The notes: generated from the letters alone by a model not told the origin. Counted from the first letter of the stretch, positions 53,320 through 61,855 are shown. The stretch is 64,000 nt of DNA from Streptomyces sp. SID8352 (GCF_009862265.1 NZ_WWGX01000030.1:62001-126000); one strand, 5' to 3'. Made by a program: numbers and translations.

Positions 53320-53640
53320 ATGGCATGGGTTCTGCTGGTCATCGCCGGTCTGCTGGAGGTCGGCTGGTCGATCGGGATGAAGTACACCGACGGGTTCACC
53401 CGGCTGGTGCCCAGTCTGTTCACCGGTGCCGGGATCGTCGTCAGCATGGTGCTGCTCTCCTACGCGGCCCGGACGCTGCCCATCGGCACCGCCTACGGCG
53501 TGTGGGTCGGCATCGGCGCGGCCGGCGCGGCGGTGCTCGGCATGCTGGTGCTCGGTGAGCCGGTCACCGCCGCCCGGATCTTCTTCATCTCGCTGCTGCT
53601 GGTCGCCGTGGTGGGGCTGAAGGCGACCTCGGGTCACTGA
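53320..53640 (+). CDS. gdx: SMR-family guanidinium exporter (Gdx/SugE)
   Basis: A 106-residue small multidrug resistance protein with four helices. The essential Glu13-type residue is in LLVIAGLLEVGWSIGMKYTD, and GFTRLVPSLFTGAGIVVSMV plus YGVWVGIGAAGAAVLGMLVL fit the Gdx/SugE branch, which exports guanidinium in exchange for protons. The guanidine-III aptamer directly upstream supports this function. ATG 53320 with GGAGG 7 nt before. Its stop overlaps the end of the penicillin-binding-protein gene by 7 bp, tail to tail. Confidence 0.92.
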   Translation: MAWVLLVIAGLLEVGWSIGMKYTDGFTRLVPSLFTGAGIVVSMVLLSYAARTLPIGTAYGVWVGIGAAGAAVLGMLVLGEPVTAARIFFISLLLVAVVGLKATSGH

Positions 53641-56060
53641 CGCCGGGGCAGGGCGGGCGGGCTGTCGCTCGGCTGACCGGTGCCCGGCGCGGCGCCGCCC
53701 CCGCCGGCGCCGGCCGGGCCGCCGGTGCCCTCGGGGGTGCCGTCGCCGTCCCCGGTGCCGTCACCCGTGCCCTCGCCGTCCCCGATGATGCCGGGTCCGG
53801 TGCCGGGGTCGCCCGCGGTGGGGCCGGTGGTGGGTCCGGCGGTGCCGCTGTTGCCGTTGCTGCCGCCGGGCTCGGTGCCGGTGTCCGTGCCGGGGGTGCC
53901 GGTGGTGGTGCCCTCGTCGTCGCCCGGGGTCTCGGCGGTGTCGCCGCCGGGGCTCTCGCCGGTGCCGGGGGAGGCGGAGGCGTCGTCCTCGGGGGGCTCG
54001 GTGGCGTCCGCGCCCGGCTGGAGCCGGAGCTGGAAGTCGGTGACCGGCTGGCCCTCCAGGGCGTCGCGGGTGTACTGGGCCCAGATCTCGGCGGGCGCCC
54101 CGCCGCCGTTGATCCGGTCCAGGCCCATCGCGCCGTACAGCGGCATGTGCTTGGCGTTCACCGGGTCCTGGCCCATCACGGCGACGACGGTGACCAGATC
54201 GGGGGTGTAGCCCGCGAACCAGGCGGCCGTGTCCTGCTCGGCGGTGCCGGTCTTGCCGGCGGCGGGGCGCCCCGCCGCCAGGGCGGCGGTGGCGGTGCCC
54301 TGCTGGACGACGCCGCGCAGCACGGCGGTGGTGGTGTCGGCGGCCTCGCGGCTGACCGCCTGGCGCTCGCGCCGCTCGGGCAGCTCGACCTCGTGGGTGC
54401 CGTCCCGGACGACCTTCTCGACCAGCGTGTACGTGCCGTGCCGCCCGTGGTTGGCGAGCGTGGCGTAGGCCTGGGCCATGTCCAGGGGGCTGGCGGTGGC
54501 GGTGCCGAGCGCGAGGGCCGGCCCCTCGGGCATCTCGGGGGTGTCGGGGGACAGGCCGAGGTCGATCGCGGTCTGCCGGACCTTGGCGCCGCCGACGTCC
54601 ACGGCCATCTGGGCGTACACGGCGTTCACCGACTTGTCGGTGGCCTCGCGGACGGTGATGTGGCCGTAGTCGCGGTGGTCCTCGTTCTCGGGGGCGTAGC
54701 GTCCGCCGGGCCAGCCCTCGACGGGGCGTTCGCTGGTGCCGTCGTAGCGGGTGTTGGGTTTGATCACCCGGCCGTCCTGGGTCTCGGCGTGGTTCTCGAC
54801 GGCCGAGGCGAAGACGAACGGCTTGAAGGTGGAGCCGACCTGGAAGTCGCGGCGGGTGGCGTTGGGCGTGTACTGCTTCACGTAGTCGATGCCGTTGTAC
54901 ATCGCGACGACCTTGCCGGTCCTCGGGTCGATGGAGGCGCCGCCCGCGCGGACGTAGGTGTCGGCCTTGCGCTCCTTGTCGAGGCGGGCGACCAGCTTCT
55001 CGTCGACGGCCCGGACGAACGCGTCCTGCTTGTTCTTGCGCAGGGTGGTGGTGATGCGGTAGCCGCCGCGCTCGAACTCGGTCTCGTCGACGATCCCGTT
55101 CTGGATCAGGTGGTTCTTGACGATGCCGACGACATAGCCGCGCTGGCCGGACATGCCGGTGGAGGCGGTGGACGCCTTGGGCTCGGGGAAGGTCAGCCCG
55201 GCCCGTTCGGTGGCGGTGAGCCACCGCTGCTTGACCATGCCGTCCAGCACGTAGTTCCAGCGGGCCCGGGCGGCGGCGGTGTTCTCCGGGTGGGCGACGA
55301 CGTCGTACTGGCTGGGGGCGTTGAGCAGGGAGGCCAGGTAGGCGCCCTGGGCGGCGGTGACGTCCTTGGCGTCGATGCCGTAGTAGGCCTGTGCGGCGGC
55401 CTGGATGCCGTAGGCGCCCCGGCCGAAGAAGCTGGTGTTGAGGTAGCCCTCCAGGATCTCGTTCTTGCTCTTCTCCCGGTCGAGCTTGACCGAGATGAAG
55501 AACTCCTTCACCTTGCGGGTGACGGTCTGCTCCTGGGCGAGGTAGTAGTTCTTGACGTACTGCTGGGTGATGGTGGAGCCGGACTGCTTGCCCTTGCCGG
55601 TGGCGGTGTTCCAGCCGGCCCGGATCATCGCCTGGGGGTCGACGGCGGACTCGGTGTAGAAGTCGCGGTCCTCGGCGGCCAGGACGGCGTGCTGGGCGTT
55701 CTCGGAGATCCGCTCCAGGGCGACGTTCTCCCGGTTGACCTCGCCGTCGCGGGCGAGGACGGTGCCGTCGGCGTAGAGGTAGACGTTGCTCTGCTTGGTG
55801 GCGAGGGCGTTGGCCGAGGGGATCTGCACCAGTGAGTAGCCGAGGAAGAAGCCGCCGACCACCAGCAGGGCGGCGACGACGAAGGTGCCCAGCACCATGC
55901 GCCAGGTGGGGATCAGCCGCCCCCAGCCGGTCCGCTTCGGCCGCCCGGACCTCTTCTTCCCGGCGGCTCCCGGACCCCCGGGCTCCGGGGCGCCCGCGGT
56001 CCGCGGCTCCCTCGGTTCCCAGCCCTGGTGCGGCTGCTGGGGCTGCGGCTCGTCGCTCAT
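53634..56060 (-). CDS. Class A penicillin-binding protein (transglycosylase/transpeptidase)
   Basis: An 808-residue bifunctional cell-wall synthase. A 50-residue cytoplasmic tail rich in Pro/Gln precedes one membrane helix (MVLGTFVVAALLVVGGFFLG). GT51 follows: HAVLAAEDRDFYTE holds the catalytic Glu, with GSTITQQYVKN and EGYLNTSFFGRGAYGIQAA. The transpeptidase domain has SxxK in GSTFKPFVFASA, SxN in SVNAVYAQMA and KTGTAEQDTAAWFAGYTPDL. The last 150 residues (after about 655) are a Gly/Thr/Pro/Asp/Glu low-complexity tail. ATG at 56060. Convergent with gdx. Confidence 0.93.
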   Translation of the reverse strand: MSDEPQPQQPHQGWEPREPRTAGAPEPGGPGAAGKKRSGRPKRTGWGRLIPTWRMVLGTFVVAALLVVGGFFLGYSLVQIPSANALATKQSNVYLYADGTVLARDGEVNRENVALERISENAQHAVLAAEDRDFYTESAVDPQAMIRAGWNTATGKGKQSGSTITQQYVKNYYLAQEQTVTRKVKEFFISVKLDREKSKNEILEGYLNTSFFGRGAYGIQAAAQAYYGIDAKDVTAAQGAYLASLLNAPSQYDVVAHPENTAAARARWNYVLDGMVKQRWLTATERAGLTFPEPKASTASTGMSGQRGYVVGIVKNHLIQNGIVDETEFERGGYRITTTLRKNKQDAFVRAVDEKLVARLDKERKADTYVRAGGASIDPRTGKVVAMYNGIDYVKQYTPNATRRDFQVGSTFKPFVFASAVENHAETQDGRVIKPNTRYDGTSERPVEGWPGGRYAPENEDHRDYGHITVREATDKSVNAVYAQMAVDVGGAKVRQTAIDLGLSPDTPEMPEGPALALGTATASPLDMAQAYATLANHGRHGTYTLVEKVVRDGTHEVELPERRERQAVSREAADTTTAVLRGVVQQGTATAALAAGRPAAGKTGTAEQDTAAWFAGYTPDLVTVVAVMGQDPVNAKHMPLYGAMGLDRINGGGAPAEIWAQYTRDALEGQPVTDFQLRLQPGADATEPPEDDASASPGTGESPGGDTAETPGDDEGTTTGTPGTDTGTEPGGSNGNSGTAGPTTGPTAGDPGTGPGIIGDGEGTGDGTGDGDGTPEGTGGPAGAGGGGAAPGTGQPSDSPPALPRRQ

Positions 56061-56263
56061 GTCGTGCACGGACTCCTGTTTCGCGTCGTACGGTCCCGTA
56101 CGGCCTTGTGCGCTTCTGCGCCCTCTTGACGCCTCTGGTGAAGACTCTCGCACCGGGTGTTCCGTTCCCGCCCGACGGCACACGTGCCGGAGAAAACCCG
56201 TGGCCGGGCCCGCCGCCATCGCACTAGGCTCCTGCGCTTCGGTGCCGGGCGGAGGAGGAGACG

Positions 56264-57070
56264 GTGGGTGTGGGCTCGGGACGGTTGTACGCGGCCGTGG
56301 CGGCGGGGGGCTTCCGACGGTACGCGACATACCGGACGGCCACCGCCGCGGGCGTGTTCACCAACACGGTCTTCGGGCTGGTCCTGGTGTACACCTATCT
56401 CGCCCTGTGGGACGAGAAACCGCAGCTCGGCGGCTACGACCAGGCCCAGGCGGTGACCTACGTATGGCTCGGACAGGCGCTGCTGTCCACGCTGGCGATC
56501 GCGGGCGGGGGCATCGAGGACGAACTGATGGAGCGCATCCGTACGGGTGATATCGCCGTCGATCTGTACCGGCCGGCCGATCTCCAGCTCTGGTGGCTGG
56601 CGGCGGACGTGGGCCGGTCGCTGTTCCAGTTGCTGGGGCGCGGGGTGCTGCCGTTCGTGTTCGGATCGGTGTTCTTCCCGGTGGCGCTTCCGGGTGACGT
56701 GGCGACCTGGGCGGCGTTCCTGGTGGCGGTGGGGCTGGCGATGCTGGTCGGCTTCGCGCTGCGGTTCCTGGTGGCGCTTTCCGCGTTCTGGCTGATGGAC
56801 GGCGTGGGGACGACGCAGCTCGCGATGATCGCGGGGATGTTCTGCTCGGGCATGCTGCTGCCGCTGAACGTGTTCCCGGGCACGCTGGGCGAGGTGGTGC
56901 GGGTCCTGCCGTGGTCGTCGCTGCTCCAGGCGCCTGCGGACGTGCTGCTGGGGGAGGCCGACCCATGGGGGACGTTCGCCTTCCAGGGGGCGTGGGCGGT
57001 GGCGCTGCTGGGGGCGGGGCGGCTGGTGCAGGCGGCGGCGACACGGCGGGTGGTGGTCCAGGGTGGCTGA
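56264..57070 (+). CDS. ABC-2 type transporter permease (DUF990-like)
   Basis: A 268-residue membrane protein with six helices: VFTNTVFGLVLVYTYLALWD, VTYVWLGQALLSTLAIAGGG, LPFVFGSVFFPVALPGDVAT and so on. Between them lies the conserved RIRTGDIAVDLYRPADLQLWW typical (in part) of this exporter family. GTG 56264 has GGAGGAG 8 nt upstream. Its stop overlaps the next permease start by 8 bp, so it pairs with that permease and the ATPase at 57996. Substrate unknown; the graspetide operon downstream is a possible client. Confidence 0.85.
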   Translation: MGVGSGRLYAAVAAGGFRRYATYRTATAAGVFTNTVFGLVLVYTYLALWDEKPQLGGYDQAQAVTYVWLGQALLSTLAIAGGGIEDELMERIRTGDIAVDLYRPADLQLWWLAADVGRSLFQLLGRGVLPFVFGSVFFPVALPGDVATWAAFLVAVGLAMLVGFALRFLVALSAFWLMDGVGTTQLAMIAGMFCSGMLLPLNVFPGTLGEVVRVLPWSSLLQAPADVLLGEADPWGTFAFQGAWAVALLGAGRLVQAAATRRVVVQGG

Positions 57071-57950
57071 GAGGGGGACGGGGACGGCGCGGGCGGCGCT
57101 TCCGGGGCCGGGCACGCCCGGGGACGGGGACCGCCGCGGCGGGCGGGTCGCGGAGGGGGTGCGGGCCTACGGTCTGATCGCCGCCATGTGGATCAGGTCG
57201 GCCCTGGCCTACCGGACCTCCTTCGTGCTGATGGCGGTCGCCAACTTCGTGATGAGCGGTCTGGACTTCGTCGCGATCCTGCTGATGTTCTCCAGGGTCG
57301 AGGCGCTCGGCGGCTACGGGCTGCCCGAGGTGGCGTTCCTCTACGGGCTGTCCGCGGTCGCCTTCGGCCTGGCCGACCTGGCGATCGGTCCCGCCAACCG
57401 GCTCGGCGCGCGGGTGCGCGACGGGACGCTGGACGTCCTGCTGGTGCGTCCGGCGCCGGTGCTGGCCCAGGTGGCGGCGGACCGGTTCGCGCCGCGCCGG
57501 GTGGGCCGGGTGCTCCAGGGCTCGCTGGTGCTGGGGTACGCGCTGACGAGGATCGACGTGGAGTGGACGGCGGACCGGCTGCTGCTGATGCCGGTGATGA
57601 TCGTCAGCGGGGCGGGGATCTTCTGCGCGGTGATGGTCGCGTCGGGCGCCTTCCAGTTCGCCGCCCAGGACGCCTCGGAGGTGGCGAACGCGTTCACCTA
57701 CGGCGGGACGACGCTGCTCCAGTACCCGCCGACGGTGTTCGCGCGGGAGATGGTGCGCGGGGTGACCTTCGTGGTGCCGCTGGCCTTCGTCAACTGGCTC
57801 CCGGCGAGCCATGTGCTGGGGCGCCCGTTCCCGGTGCGGCTGCCGGAGTGGGTGGCGTTCGCGCCGCCGCTGGTGGCGGTGGCCTGCGGGGCGCTGGCGG
57901 GGCTGGCCTGGCGGGCGGGGCTGCGGTCGTACCGGAGCACGGGGAGCTGA
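57063..57950 (+). CDS. ABC-2 type transporter permease (DUF990-like)
   Basis: A 295-residue second permease. After 35 Gly/Arg-rich residues come about six helices, with YRTSFVLMAVANFVMSGLDF, FLYGLSAVAFGLADLAIGPA and the motif RVRDGTLDVLLVRPAPVLAQ, equivalent to the RTGDI segment of its partner. GTG at 57063 overlaps the upstream gene, indicating translational coupling. With the neighbouring ATPase it should form an exporter or a transporter of large hydrophobic substrates. Confidence 0.85.
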   Translation: MAERGTGTARAALPGPGTPGDGDRRGGRVAEGVRAYGLIAAMWIRSALAYRTSFVLMAVANFVMSGLDFVAILLMFSRVEALGGYGLPEVAFLYGLSAVAFGLADLAIGPANRLGARVRDGTLDVLLVRPAPVLAQVAADRFAPRRVGRVLQGSLVLGYALTRIDVEWTADRLLLMPVMIVSGAGIFCAVMVASGAFQFAAQDASEVANAFTYGGTTLLQYPPTVFAREMVRGVTFVVPLAFVNWLPASHVLGRPFPVRLPEWVAFAPPLVAVACGALAGLAWRAGLRSYRSTGS

Positions 57951-57995
57951 GGGATGGGACGCGGAGTGGACGGTACGGGCGGAAGGAGCGGTGAC

Positions 57996-59147
57996 GTGAC
58001 GGAGCCGGGCGGGCCGGGGGTGCGGGGGGACGCTGCGGTGCCGGGGGGCGCGGTCGCGCCCGAGGGGGCCGTCGCGCCGGAGGGCGGGGTGGCGCCGGAG
58101 GGCGTGTCGGTGCCGGAGGGCGGGGTGGCGTCGGAAGGGGCGGTGGCCCCGGAGGGGTGGGTGGACGCGGCTGCCGGGTCCGACGCGGGCTTCATCGCGC
58201 TGGACGGCGTCGAGAAGGTCTTCGACGTGCGCCGGCGCACCGGTCTGCTCCGGCGCGAGCGGCGGCGGGTCCGGGCGGTGGACGGGCTGTCGTTCAAGGT
58301 GGCGCGCGGCGAGGTGGTCGGGTTCATCGGACCGAACGGCGCGGGGAAGTCCACCACGATCAAGATGCTCACCGGCATCCTGACGCCGAGCGGCGGGCGG
58401 CTGCGGGTGGCGGGCATCGACCCGTCCCGGGACCGCCTCCGGCTCGCGCGCCGGATCGGTGTCGTCTTCGGCCAGCGCACGACCCTCTGGTGGGACCTGC
58501 CGCTGATCGACTCCTACCGGCTGATGCGCCGCATGTACCGGGTGCCGGAGGCCCGTTACCGGGAGAACCTGGACCGCTGCGTCGAACTCCTCCGGCTGGG
58601 GGACCTGCTGGACGTCCCGGTGCGGCAGCTCTCGCTCGGGCAGCGGATGCGCGGCGACATCGCCGCGGCGCTGCTGCACGACCCGGAGGTGCTGTACCTG
58701 GACGAGCCGACGATCGGGCTGGACGTCGTCTCCAAGGCCCGGGTGCGGGAGTTCCTGCGCGACCTGAACACGGAGCGCGGCACCACGGTCCTGCTCACCA
58801 CGCACGACCTCCAGGACATCGAGCAGCTCTGCTCCCGGGTGCTGGTCATCGACCACGGGCGGCTGATGTACGACGGCTCCCTCGCCGGGCTGCACGGGGC
58901 GGGCCGCAGCGAACGGACCCTGGTGGTGGACCTGGAGCGGGAGCTGCCGCCGATCGAGGCGCCGCTCCCGGCCCGGGTGGTGCGGGTGGAGGGGCCCCGC
59001 CAGTGGCTGGCGTTCCCGGCGTCGGAACCGGCGGCGGGGCTGGTCGGCGCGATCGCGGCCCGCTACCCGCTGGTCGACCTGTCGGTGCGGGAGCCGGACA
59101 TCGAGGCCGTGATCGCCCGGATGTACGCGGACCGGACGGGCGGGTAG
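57996..59147 (+). CDS. ABC transporter ATP-binding protein with hexapeptide-repeat N-terminus
   Basis: A 383-residue ATPase of the ABC-2 exporter. The first ~50 residues contain seven VAPEG-like hexapeptides, encoded by an 18-bp repeat array. The ATPase then has Walker A GFIGPNGAGKSTTIKMLTG, the signature QLSLGQRMRGDIAAALLHDP, Walker B VLYLDEPTIGLDV and H-loop VLLTTHDLQDIEQL. A C-terminal segment (LVVDLERELPPIEAPLPARV) resembles the DrrA/NatA tail. GTG at 57996 is preferred because AAGGAG (57983-57988) sits 7 nt upstream; ATG 57954 is an alternative. Confidence 0.87.
   Translation: MTEPGGPGVRGDAAVPGGAVAPEGAVAPEGGVAPEGVSVPEGGVASEGAVAPEGWVDAAAGSDAGFIALDGVEKVFDVRRRTGLLRRERRRVRAVDGLSFKVARGEVVGFIGPNGAGKSTTIKMLTGILTPSGGRLRVAGIDPSRDRLRLARRIGVVFGQRTTLWWDLPLIDSYRLMRRMYRVPEARYRENLDRCVELLRLGDLLDVPVRQLSLGQRMRGDIAAALLHDPEVLYLDEPTIGLDVVSKARVREFLRDLNTERGTTVLLTTHDLQDIEQLCSRVLVIDHGRLMYDGSLAGLHGAGRSERTLVVDLERELPPIEAPLPARVVRVEGPRQWLAFPASEPAAGLVGAIAARYPLVDLSVREPDIEAVIARMYADRTGG
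58038..58160 (+). repeat. Imperfect 18-bp coding repeats (VAPEG units) in the ABC ATPase gene
   Basis: About seven units of the type GGGGCGGTGGCGCCGGAG run in frame at the 5' end of the ATPase gene and encode (G/A)VAPEG variants: AVPGG, AVAPEG (three times), GVAPEG, VSVPEG and GVASEG. The units differ at third positions, so the array is old or selected at the protein level. Confidence 0.75.
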
Positions 59148-59278
59148 CGCGGCGCGGAAGGTGTGCCCGGGGCGCGCCTCCCGTTCCGAGCGGCCCGAAA
59201 GGGGCTGAACCGGGGGCTTACCCGCTCCCCGCGCGCAGGGAAGAATCAGTACGCCCATCCCTGGAGAAAGGGGAAGAG

Positions 59279-59614
59279 ATGCGCACCATCGTGGAGGAGC
59301 GCCGCCCCGTCGGCCTCGCTCTCGACGTACCGGAACTGCGGTTGCCGCTGAGTACCGACGGTGCCCCGACCATGCCGGATCTCTCCGGTGGCGACGGGCC
59401 GTCGCCGTACGCCTTCCGGTTCCTCGTGCCGGTGTCGGCCTCGGGCGGCATCCTGCCGAGTGATGTCGAGTACGACGAGGACACGCAGACGGGCCGTTAC
59501 GAAGGCATGCCGCCCGGCGTCTACATGACCAAGAACCCGCCGAAGACCTATGGCCCCACGAAGCCCACGGGCCAGATGGACGCGCCGGACGATCCGGGTC
59601 CGAGCGACGACTGA
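59279..59614 (+). CDS. tgmA: Putative ATP-grasp-modified RiPP (graspetide) precursor peptide
   Basis: A 111-residue precursor. The leader half includes the conserved-looking PYAFRFLVPV (residues 43-52); the likely core is the C-terminal 50 residues, rich in Thr, Lys, Pro and Asp: TGRYEGMPPGVYMTKNPP, KTYGPTKPTG (89-98) and the acidic end MDAPDDPGPSDD. Thr/Lys side chains are donors and Asp/Glu acceptors for the omega-ester or amide links that ATP-grasp enzymes install. It overlaps the ligase gene (TGATG). ATG 59279 is preceded by GGAGAAAGGGGAAG. Family call (GRASP_targ type) rests mainly on the two maturation genes after it. Confidence 0.85.
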   Translation: MRTIVEERRPVGLALDVPELRLPLSTDGAPTMPDLSGGDGPSPYAFRFLVPVSASGGILPSDVEYDEDTQTGRYEGMPPGVYMTKNPPKTYGPTKPTGQMDAPDDPGPSDD

Positions 59615-60582
59615 TGGCGGACGCCGGACAGGTCCTCGTCCTGGCGGGTCACTTCGATCCGACCTGTGATCTGGTGGTCGAGGAACTGAACCGGCGTGCC
59701 GTGCCCGTCTTTCGGGCGGACATGGCCGAGTTCCCGCTGAGGCTCGTTCTCGCCGCGAGCCTCAGCGGCGGCCGCTGGCACGGCACGCTGGCCAACGAAC
59801 GCCGCACACTCGATCTCGCAAGGGTCCGTTCCGTCTTCTACCGCCGTCCCACCCGTCCCCGGTTCCCCGAAGGGATGTCCCGCGAGGCGCGCAAAGTCGC
59901 CGAGACGGAGGCCCGCTGGGGCTTCGGGGGTCTGCTGTCGGCTCTGCCCTGCCGGTGGCTTCCGCCACCGGGGAAGGCGGCCGACGCCGAGTACAAGCCA
60001 CTGCAACTGCGCGTTGCGGCCGAGGCCGGACTGAGCGTGCCCCGGACGCTGGTCACGAACGATCCCGACGCCGCACGCGACTTCGCGGAGGAGGTCGACG
60101 GCCCCCTCGTGTACAAGCCGTTCTTCCATGTGCGCGGCACCGCCGAGGGGCGGACCGTGGCCGTGTACGCGAACGTCCTCCGGCCCGGCGACCTGCCGCA
60201 TCCCGATATCGCGACCACCGCGCACCTCTTCCAGGAATGGGTGCCCAAGGCATACGAGGTGCGCCTGACAGCGGTCGGCGGCAGGATCTTCGCGGCGGGG
60301 ATCCACGCCGGCTCTGACGCCGGCCACGTCGACTGGCGCAGCGACTACGCCAGCCACACCTACTGGGTCTGCGAACCGCCGGTCGACGTGTCGGCGGGGG
60401 TGCTGCGCATGCTCGCGAGGCTCGGACTGCCCTACGGCGCCTTCGACTTCGTCGTAACCCCGGAGGGCGAGTGGCGGTTCCTGGAGGTGAATCCCAGTGG
60501 GCAGTACGGATTCATCGAGCAGGCGACCGGCCTGCCCATCACGGCCGCGATCTGCGACTACCTGGAGGGAACCGACCGGTGA
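59614..60582 (+). CDS. tgmB: ATP-grasp ribosomal peptide maturase
   Basis: A 322-residue ATP-grasp ligase of the MvdD/TgmB type. An N-terminal pre-ATP-grasp domain (VLVLAGHFDPTCDLVVEELN) is followed by the nucleotide-binding domain: DGPLVYKPFF (Lys), LFQEWVPKAYEVRLTAVGGR, and the metal-binding end GAFDFVVTPEGEWRFLEVNP SGQYGFIE with the Glu and Asn ligands. It should link side-chain hydroxyls or amines of the precursor to Asp/Glu carboxylates, using ATP. Its ATG overlaps the precursor stop, and its stop overlaps the methyltransferase start. Confidence 0.92.
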   Translation: MADAGQVLVLAGHFDPTCDLVVEELNRRAVPVFRADMAEFPLRLVLAASLSGGRWHGTLANERRTLDLARVRSVFYRRPTRPRFPEGMSREARKVAETEARWGFGGLLSALPCRWLPPPGKAADAEYKPLQLRVAAEAGLSVPRTLVTNDPDAARDFAEEVDGPLVYKPFFHVRGTAEGRTVAVYANVLRPGDLPHPDIATTAHLFQEWVPKAYEVRLTAVGGRIFAAGIHAGSDAGHVDWRSDYASHTYWVCEPPVDVSAGVLRMLARLGLPYGAFDFVVTPEGEWRFLEVNPSGQYGFIEQATGLPITAAICDYLEGTDR

Positions 60583-61757
60583 CACGCATCCTCGACGACG
60601 AACGGCGCCTGATCGAGGCCCGGGTCTCCCTCACCCGGCAGATCGACCGGGGCGGCGTCGTGCTCTCCTCGGAGCTCGCGGGTGCCTTCCTCAACGTGCC
60701 CCGGCACCCCTTCGTCCCCGTCTTCTACCGCCGCGACGGCGAGCGGTTCGTCCCCTGGCGCGGCACCGACGATCCGGACGCGTGGCTCGACGCCGTCCAC
60801 ACCGACGACTCCCTCATCACCGAGGTGGACGGCGTCCACGCCGAGGACGCGGCCCCCGAGGGGGTGTCCGGGGTGCCCACCTCCTCCTCGACCGCTCCGA
60901 GCCTGATGGCGGACATGCTCGACGCCCTCGACGTGCACGAGGGCCACGAGGTCTACGAAGCCGGTACCGGCACGGGCTACAACGCGGGCATGCTGTGCTT
61001 CCTCGCCGGAGCCGGCCACGTGACCACCGTCGAACACACCGGGACCCTGGTCGAGAGGGCGCGGACGCGGCTGAACGCCATCGGCTACGACCCGCGTCTC
61101 CGGCACGGGGACGCCGCGCGCGGCCTGCCCGCCGGTGCTGTGTACGACAGGATCATCGCCACCGCGTCCGTCCGCCGCGTCCCACCCGAATGGGTGACAC
61201 ACCTGCGGACGGGCGGCATCATGGTCGTCCCCTTGCGGAGCACCCTCGCCGGGGGTTCGGTCGTCCGTCTCACCAAGCTCGCCGACGGCGCCGCCGCCGG
61301 TCACTTCCTGCACACGCCCGCCGCGTTCATGCCGCTCGGGAGCGGCGTGGAGGCCGCGGTGCCCGCCCCCGGCCTCCCGGACGGGCCCGGCGCGCAGGCC
61401 CGGCTCTCGGGGCGCGTGCTGGACGACTGGACGTTCTCGTTCTTCGCCCAGCTCCACCTGCCCCCCGGTCTCGTCCGCACCTACGGGCTCAATGATGCCG
61501 GGCTGCACGTCACCACCCTGCACGATCCCGCCGACGGCTCCGTGGCCCGCGTCGAGGACACCCCGGACGGTCCGGCGGTGGTCACCGTCGGCGGGCCGCG
61601 GGATCTGTGGGGACCGGTGGAAGCCGCCCACGCCCTGTGGCAGCGGCTCAACCGGCCCCGTCGCGAGTGGTTCACCGTCGAGGTCAACGGGGGTGAACAG
61701 ACCGTGGCCCACACCGCCCCCGGCGGGCGGGTGCACCGCTGGAGGCTGCGGGCGTGA
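60579..61757 (+). CDS. tgmC: PCMT-like methyltransferase of the ATP-grasp peptide maturase system
   Basis: A 392-residue protein. Residues about 1-240 form a protein-L-isoaspartate O-methyltransferase-like domain: VLSSELAGAFLNVPRHPFVP, TSSSTAPSLMADMLDALDV and SAM motif VYEAGTGTGYNAGMLCFLAG; a 150-residue C-terminal domain specific to these systems follows. In fuscimiditide-type graspetides, such enzymes methylate an Asp that then closes to aspartimide. GTG at 60579 overlaps the maturase stop and has GGAGGG upstream. A terminator follows directly, so the operon is three genes. Confidence 0.9.
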   Translation: MTRILDDERRLIEARVSLTRQIDRGGVVLSSELAGAFLNVPRHPFVPVFYRRDGERFVPWRGTDDPDAWLDAVHTDDSLITEVDGVHAEDAAPEGVSGVPTSSSTAPSLMADMLDALDVHEGHEVYEAGTGTGYNAGMLCFLAGAGHVTTVEHTGTLVERARTRLNAIGYDPRLRHGDAARGLPAGAVYDRIIATASVRRVPPEWVTHLRTGGIMVVPLRSTLAGGSVVRLTKLADGAAAGHFLHTPAAFMPLGSGVEAAVPAPGLPDGPGAQARLSGRVLDDWTFSFFAQLHLPPGLVRTYGLNDAGLHVTTLHDPADGSVARVEDTPDGPAVVTVGGPRDLWGPVEAAHALWQRLNRPRREWFTVEVNGGEQTVAHTAPGGRVHRWRLRA

Positions 61758-61776
61758 CGCCCGCCGGCCCGGAGCC

Positions 61777-61806
61777 TCCGGCGGCGGTACCGCTTCCGCC
61801 GCCGGA
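61777..61806 (+). terminator. Terminator of the graspetide operon
   Basis: Perfect 11-nt inverted repeat TCCGGCGGCGG / CCGCCGCCGGA with an 8-nt loop, 20 nt after the methyltransferase stop. Confidence 0.8.
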
Positions 61807-61855
61807 AGGGGCGGGCGCGTAGTGAACGGGCGGGGACAACTCGTAGGCTGCTGTC

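Noticed and set aside
53225..53320. Guanidine-I or guanidine-II (mini-ykkC) riboswitch
   Set aside because: No paired ACGR-loop hairpins and no CUAGGGUUCCG-type core; the motif order fits guanidine-III.
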